The notes below the pieces were generated by a model. The model was given only the letters and a program-made list of their open reading frames with translations, had not been told where the DNA came from and made no database searches. A stretch of DNA of 10,273 nucleotides, taken from the NCBI GenBank assembly GCA_003343565.1, contig QALA01000075.1, positions 1 through 10,273 of the forward strand. Reading direction: 5' to 3'. The DNA comes from Verrucomicrobiota bacterium (lineage in GTDB: Bacteria; Verrucomicrobiota; Verrucomicrobiia; Opitutales; Intestinicryptomonadaceae). Position numbers and translations under genes: made by a program. Positions 6,608-10,273 of this stretch are shown in pieces. Numbering within the stretch: the first letter of the stretch is position 1; every line of letters starts with the position of its first letter.

Positions 6608-7406
6608 GGAAGAAATGGCGGCTTCAATTCCCTTTGCGCGCGGGTGCGGCGTGATATGCCAACTTGAGTGCGGGCTTTTGGCCATATACAAGAAGGCGGG
6701 GAGAATGTCGCACCCGAATCCCCCCCGCCGCGGCGGCCGCGCCTCGCAGGCGGTTCCCGCGGTTCTTGCCGATTACGACTTCGACGGCGAATGCTACCGG
6801 TGGCGCGACGAATCCTCCGGGCAGACCCTCCGACTCTATCTGGTAAACAGGCTGGACTCCCCCACTTCCGGAGTGCTTGTCGCGTCGCTTACAAAGGAGG
6901 CTGCGGTTGCCGCCAAGCGCGAATTTGCGGCGCGCAGGGTGAAGAAGACGTACTATGCCGTTTGCGTCGGCGTCGGGATTCAAAAGTGCGGGAAGTGGAC
7001 GGACAGAATACGCGAGGTCGGCGGGCGAAACTTTGTGCGGGGCATGGCGGGCGCGGGCGGAAAGCTGGCCTCCACAAACTTTTTCGTCGAAAGCTTGGAC
7101 AAAAACTCAGCCGGATTGTCGCTCGTAAGGCTTGAGCCCGAAACGGGGTTTACGCACCAGCTTAGGATTCAGTGCGCCGCCCGCAAAATGCCGATTCTCG
7201 GAGACGCAACCTATGGAAATTTCAGCGCAAACAGGCGGTTCAAATCGATTGCCAAAATCGACAGGCTGTTTTTGCATTGCGCCAAGACGGAGTTGGAAAT
7301 CGACACGGCCGACGGCAAGGCGCGCCTCGTTGCGGAGTCTCCGCTGCCGGACAGCTTTTTGGAAATCATGCAGTACAATCCGAAAATATTTAGGAGCTTT
7401 CACTGA
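6600..7406 (+). CDS. RluA-family RNA pseudouridine synthase
   Basis: The enzyme isomerises uridine to pseudouridine in RNA. The 268-residue product has the RluA core: VNRLDSPTSGVLV (82-94) with the catalytic aspartate D86, KKTYYAVCVG (115-124), and LEPETGFTHQLRIQ (178-191) followed by a PILGDATYGN strand. There is no S4 RNA-binding domain and the N-terminus is short, so it belongs among the compact RluA/RluC-like enzymes acting on tRNA or rRNA; the target base cannot be told from the sequence. The ATG at 6600 lies 10 bases after the preceding stop. A second ATG at 6615 (residue 6), preceded by GGAAG, is a possible alternative start. Its stop codon overlaps the next start codon by one base, which points to translational coupling with the DUF1189-like gene. 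Confidence 0.92.
   Translation: MNAEEMAASIPFARGCGVICQLECGLLAIYKKAGRMSHPNPPRRGGRASQAVPAVLADYDFDGECYRWRDESSGQTLRLYLVNRLDSPTSGVLVASLTKEAAVAAKREFAARRVKKTYYAVCVGVGIQKCGKWTDRIREVGGRNFVRGMAGAGGKLASTNFFVESLDKNSAGLSLVRLEPETGFTHQLRIQCAARKMPILGDATYGNFSANRRFKSIAKIDRLFLHCAKTELEIDTADGKARLVAESPLPDSFLEIMQYNPKIFRSFH
7392..7396 (+). promoter_or_regulatory. Shine-Dalgarno site of the DUF1189-like gene
   Basis: AGGAG lies nine bases before the ATG at 7406, within the last codons of the pseudouridine synthase gene. It is the only well-spaced Shine-Dalgarno sequence I see in the window, and it belongs to a gene inside an operon. Confidence 0.65.
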
Positions 7407-8179
7407 TGGACTTGTTTTCAACGTTGATAGGCTCTTTCGGCTCCGTCGCAGCGTACGTGCGCGCGGTGTATTTTTGGCGCTGGAAGACGCTGGCCTATTA
7501 CATGCTTTTGTCCGCGGTGAGCGCGGCCGTCCCGTATTATGCCATAAACGCGGCGTTCGAAGAATTTTGCGCGAAGGGGCTTCCGATGTTGGAACGCCAG
7601 CTTGAAGGGGTAGAGATAGTCGACTGGCGCGTTCGCACGCCGGGTGGGGCAGAGGTCTTGATCAGGGACTCCGGAGGAAACGCAATCGGGGCGGCGACGC
7701 AGGGGTATGTGGACGCCTCCAAGACGGGCGGGCTGCTCTTCGCCCTTGAGAAAGACCGCGTGAGCTTTTATTTCAAGGATTCGGAGATTCCCGTGTTTCT
7801 GAAGGACATACTGCCGGGGAAGCCGAATTTTCCCGCGTCGGATTTGCTCGCGCTTGCAAAGGAGTCCTTTCGGGCGGTGCGCCTGCCGCTCGTGGCGTCG
7901 CTGGCCATGTTCTACAATCTGGCGTACATACTGATATTGTCGTTTGCAGTTTACATACTTGCGCAGACCAAATTGCCGGGCTTGAGCTGGGCGCGCTCGT
8001 TCAAATTTTCGACTGTCGCCCTGACGCCCGCGATATTTTTGGACATATTTTGCCTGTTGGCGCTGGGGGTGCGGGTGCCGTCGTTTGTCCTTGCGCTGGC
8101 GAGCATGTTCGTGGTGTACCGCGTGATGTCGAAGATGCCCCCGCCGCCGGAGCTGCGCGGCGCAAGGGATATCGCGTAA
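7406..8179 (+). CDS. DUF1189-like integral membrane protein
   Basis: The function is unknown. The 257-residue product has one membrane helix near the N-terminus (about 29-49, after WRWKTLAYYML). A domain of about 110 residues follows, probably outside the cytoplasm and containing a GGAEVLIRDSGG turn. Three further hydrophobic segments lie at about 158-187, 203-221 and 223-241, then a short Pro/Arg-rich tail. This topology, and the FKFSTVALTPAIFLDI segment, recall DUF1189 (the family that includes proteins named MalA in Firmicutes). I offer that family name from pattern memory with moderate confidence. The gene overlaps the pseudouridine synthase stop codon by one base and has a good ribosome binding site, so it is the last member of the maf cluster. 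An AAGCCT/AGGCTT inverted repeat spans its stop codon (8178-8183 and 8199-8204) but lacks a T run. Confidence 0.75.
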   Translation: MDLFSTLIGSFGSVAAYVRAVYFWRWKTLAYYMLLSAVSAAVPYYAINAAFEEFCAKGLPMLERQLEGVEIVDWRVRTPGGAEVLIRDSGGNAIGAATQGYVDASKTGGLLFALEKDRVSFYFKDSEIPVFLKDILPGKPNFPASDLLALAKESFRAVRLPLVASLAMFYNLAYILILSFAVYILAQTKLPGLSWARSFKFSTVALTPAIFLDIFCLLALGVRVPSFVLALASMFVVYRVMSKMPPPPELRGARDIA

Positions 8180-8324
8180 GCCTTGCGAATTTTTGGATAG
8201 GCTTGGGCGGTTTATGCCTTTCGCCTCGGCCGGCGCGGAAGGGCGGCGCGGCGCCAAGTTTTTCAAAAGTTTGCCGCGGCCGGCGCGCGGGGCGGCAGGC
8301 CCTTTGAAAAGCGCGCCTTCATTT

Positions 8325-8342
8325 CGCAATCCGCATTGCGGA
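8325..8342. repeat. Overlapping dyads upstream of folE2
   Basis: CGCAAT (8325-8330) and ATTGCG (8335-8340) form an inverted repeat with a 4-base centre, and TCCGCA (8330-8335) and TGCGGA (8337-8342) form a second, interleaved one with a single central base. The site is about 95 bases before the folE2 ATG. It could be an operator, for instance for a dimeric repressor, but GC-rich spacers yield such dyads by chance. Confidence 0.35.
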
Positions 8343-8435
8343 CGGAAATTTTGGCGGCGATTCGGAGGAAATCCGGCGGAGAGAATATGCTTGCCATGCG
8401 CGCCGGCCGATAGATTATGGACTATTCCTGTAAAA

Positions 8436-9419
8436 ATGAACAAAGCAGACAAATACACATCTGAAGGGCGCGGCTCCTCCCAAATTCGCGCAGTGCCTGA
8501 ACGCCGATACGAGGAGGATTTCAAAATCAGCAGCGAATACAAATCGTCGTTGCCCGACGTTCAGAACGCCGACAAGAGTTCCATACGCGGCGCAAACGTT
8601 CCGATTATGCAGGTCGGAATGCACAACTTCAAGATGCCCCTGAAGTTCATTTCAAAGGCCTGCGAAGTGCGCGAGCTCGGAGCGTCGGTGACGGCGACGG
8701 TATCTTTGGCGGCAAATTGCAAGGGCATAAACATGTCGCGCATAATGCGCGTGTTCTACGCTTTTTCGGACAGGATTTTTACGCCCGACCTCCTGCGCGA
8801 AATACTCCTTAAAATGAAGGCCGAACTGAACACGTCGCGCGCCAGAATCAAGGTTTCGTTCGACTATCCCATACTCCAGACCAGCCTGCGCAGCGGCTGC
8901 AAGGCGTGGCAGTACTACAACTGCGCCTACGAGGGCTCGATTGACGACCTCGACATTTTCAGGAAGATAATGCATTTCGACTTTGTGTATTCGTCGGCCT
9001 GTCCGTGTTCGGCGGAGCTGAGCGAGCACGCGCGCAACACTCGCAACGTCTATTGCGTTCCCCATTCGCAGCGCAGCAAGGCCAGGGTGAGCGCGGAGCT
9101 TGAAAAGGACGCCGCCGTCTCCATAGAGGATTTGCACGCGATGTGCCTTGAGGCCCTCAAGACGGAGACGCAGACTATGGTCAAGCGCGAGGACGAACAG
9201 GCGTTTGCCGAATTGAACGGCGCGCACGCAAAGTTTATCGAGGACGCAACCAGACAGCTTTACGCCGTATTCAACGCAAATTCCGCGATAAAGGATTTTG
9301 AGATTGCCTGCATTCACTTGGAGAGCCTTCATTCGCACGACGCCGTTGGCGTGATATGCAAGGGCAGGCCGGGGGGATTCAAGGGGGATTTCTTCGACTT
9401 CAAAGATTTGCTCTGCTGA
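8436..9419 (+). CDS. folE2: GTP cyclohydrolase IB (FolE2/MptA family)
   Basis: FolE2 converts GTP to 7,8-dihydroneopterin triphosphate, the entry step to folate and, in many bacteria, to preQ0/queuosine. The 327-residue product shows DVQN (41-44), VGMHNFKMPLKF (60-71), KGINMSRIM (96-104), the metal-site ACPCSAELSEH (188-198), VPHSQRS (208-214, conserved histidine H210) and the C-terminal HLESLHSHDAVGVI (294-307). Length is at the upper end for the family, with extra residues at both ends. The ATG at 8436 is chosen; the frame stays open 81 codons further upstream, but that stretch is Arg/Gly-rich and unlike the family. There is no Shine-Dalgarno sequence before the ATG. A weak promoter-like pair is TTGCCA (8391-8396) with ATTATG (8414-8419). 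FolE2 tolerates metals other than zinc and is Zur-controlled in some bacteria; I see no clear Zur box. No other folate or queuosine gene is in the window. Confidence 0.95.
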   Translation: MNKADKYTSEGRGSSQIRAVPERRYEEDFKISSEYKSSLPDVQNADKSSIRGANVPIMQVGMHNFKMPLKFISKACEVRELGASVTATVSLAANCKGINMSRIMRVFYAFSDRIFTPDLLREILLKMKAELNTSRARIKVSFDYPILQTSLRSGCKAWQYYNCAYEGSIDDLDIFRKIMHFDFVYSSACPCSAELSEHARNTRNVYCVPHSQRSKARVSAELEKDAAVSIEDLHAMCLEALKTETQTMVKREDEQAFAELNGAHAKFIEDATRQLYAVFNANSAIKDFEIACIHLESLHSHDAVGVICKGRPGGFKGDFFDFKDLLC

Positions 9420-9687
9420 CGGTTCGGTTTTTTTTCGAATATTTTAGGCGTTTCGCGCGCCTGCGCGCCGCATGTTTCGGCGGGAATTTTTCGCCTTATT
9501 GCGCAGGCAAGGCCGGCGCATGCGGGGCGGGCGTGAATGTGTTGGCGCAGACATGTTGGCGCGGATTTTCTTTCGATGCGGCGCGCTTTGGCGCGGGAGC
9601 GGATTTTCGGCAAAACCGCCCCTACTCCGTCCGTTTGCGGGCAAATTTGCTTGCGCCTTTGCGCGTTTTCGGATAAATATTTTGCGC

Positions 9688-10273
9688 ATGAAATATATGA
9701 AGGGGATTTTGTTTGCGGCCTTTTCGACGTTTGCCGCAACGTTCGTTTTTAGCGCGGAGGAAAACGCGGTTCCGCCGAATATCGAATGGCGCGACATGCG
9801 CTCCGTCGGATTGGAGGGCAAGGGCTGGCAGGATACGCCGCAGCCCTACGGAAGAATGCCGTCGTCGGCAAAGGGAAGGGCGACGAAGGCCGTCATGGGA
9901 AATGCCGCAAGCTCGACCGGAATGTGCATAAATTTTGAGACCGACGCGCGCGAAATATGGGTAAAGAGAAAATTTAGGCAGGAGAGGCTCGGCGAGAGCA
10001 ACTTCAACATATGCGCGCATTCGGGCTTCGACCTATACTGCGCGGACAAGGACGACGGCGGCAAATTCAAATGGCTGGCCGCAACCTCGCACAGGGATTC
10101 AAACAAGGAGGCATATAAACTGTTCGGCACAAACGGGCGCAAAAACGTTTACAGGATATATCTGCCGCTGCGCAACTGTCTGGTTTCGGCGGAGCTCGGA
10201 ATACCGAAGAGCGCGTACTTCAGGGCGATTCCGGCGCGGAATGAAAAGCCGCTCGTCTTTTACGGAACGTCGA
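9688..10273 (+). CDS. Secreted SGNH/GDSL hydrolase, 5' part
   Basis: The frame is open from the ATG at 9688 to the right edge (195 codons plus one base), so the gene is cut by the window. Residues 1-23 look like a signal peptide, with Lys near the start, a hydrophobic core and a cleavage site after FSA. A domain typical of the GxDLY N-terminal module of SGNH hydrolases follows: SSTGMCINFETDAREIWV (75-92), HSGFDLYC (111-118), KFKWLAAT (126-133) and a VYRIYLPLRN strand (154-163). The last residues, PLVFYGTS (188-195), are SGNH block I; S195 should be the catalytic serine, and its codon is the last complete one here. Such enzymes are usually extracytoplasmic esterases, often acting on acetylated glycans; the substrate is not known. 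There is no Shine-Dalgarno sequence. A GATAAA at 9672-9677 ten bases before the ATG could be a -10 box. Confidence 0.85.
   Translation, partial: MKYMKGILFAAFSTFAATFVFSAEENAVPPNIEWRDMRSVGLEGKGWQDTPQPYGRMPSSAKGRATKAVMGNAASSTGMCINFETDAREIWVKRKFRQERLGESNFNICAHSGFDLYCADKDDGGKFKWLAATSHRDSNKEAYKLFGTNGRKNVYRIYLPLRNCLVSAELGIPKSAYFRAIPARNEKPLVFYGTS

Noticed and set aside
8193..8435. N-terminal extension of folE2 to an upstream ATG
   Set aside because: The extra 81 residues are Arg/Gly/Pro-rich, unlike FolE2, and cover spacer-like sequence; the ATG at 8436 fits the family.
7418..8542. 374-codon minus-strand open frame opposite the DUF1189-like gene
   Set aside because: The plus-strand gene has a ribosome binding site, operon overlap and membrane helices; the antisense frame is Arg/His-rich without motifs.
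9410..9440. T8 run after folE2 as an intrinsic terminator
   Set aside because: No GC-rich stem of useful length precedes the T run.
9540..9562. TGTTGGCGC direct repeat (9540-9548 and 9554-9562) before the SGNH hydrolase gene
   Set aside because: Only two short copies in GC-rich spacer; insufficient for an operator or mobile-element call.
1..10273. CRISPR array, insertion sequence, prophage, toxin-antitoxin or defence system
   Set aside because: No regularly spaced repeats, transposase or integrase motifs, or known defence genes were found on either strand.

Overview
The window reads as a stretch of ordinary bacterial chromosome, GC-rich, with eight protein genes that can be supported and several long spacers that look non-coding. 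The best guess for the host is a member of the Verrucomicrobiota, perhaps Opitutae. The basis is the single-cluster ferredoxin with its lineage-typical N-terminus, a TolA/TonB-like protein in a maf-rluA neighbourhood, and a secreted GxDLY-type SGNH hydrolase. This is recognition of protein style, not a search result, so the assignment is moderate to weak.

Layout from left to right. Positions 1-637 hold no gene I can support; the first ~190 bases contain competing short frames that could be a gene end cut by the window. thiC (thiamin pyrimidine synthesis) lies on the minus strand at 638-2407. It diverges from a small [4Fe-4S] ferredoxin gene (2676-2906, plus), which ends in a clear intrinsic terminator. 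A ~670 base spacer follows without a convincing gene. A stand-alone ABC ATPase of YlmA type (3679-4482, minus) then diverges from maf (4501-5130, plus), with only 18 bases between the two start codons. maf begins a tight plus-strand cluster: maf, a TolA/TonB-like envelope protein, an RluA-family pseudouridine synthase, and a DUF1189-like membrane protein. Gaps in it are 4 and 10 bases and the last junction is a one-base stop/start overlap, so it is probably one operon. After a 256 base spacer comes folE2 (GTP cyclohydrolase IB), then a 268 base spacer, then the start of a secreted SGNH hydrolase that runs off the right edge just after its predicted catalytic serine codon.

The genes are mostly housekeeping: cofactor synthesis (ThiC for thiamin, FolE2 for folate or deazapurine precursors), electron transfer (ferredoxin, a plausible but unproven electron donor to radical-SAM enzymes such as ThiC), nucleotide-pool cleaning (Maf), RNA modification (RluA type), and envelope functions. 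I found no CRISPR array, transposase, integrase, phage gene, toxin-antitoxin pair or defence island, and nothing that amounts to a new multi-gene system.

The points worth a second look are small. Genes that appear to lead transcription units lack a Shine-Dalgarno sequence, and some have -10-like boxes very close to the ATG, which suggests short or absent leaders. thiC has no visible TPP riboswitch. The abc/maf divergent junction is extremely compact. The linker of the TolA-like protein carries several poly-A tracts.
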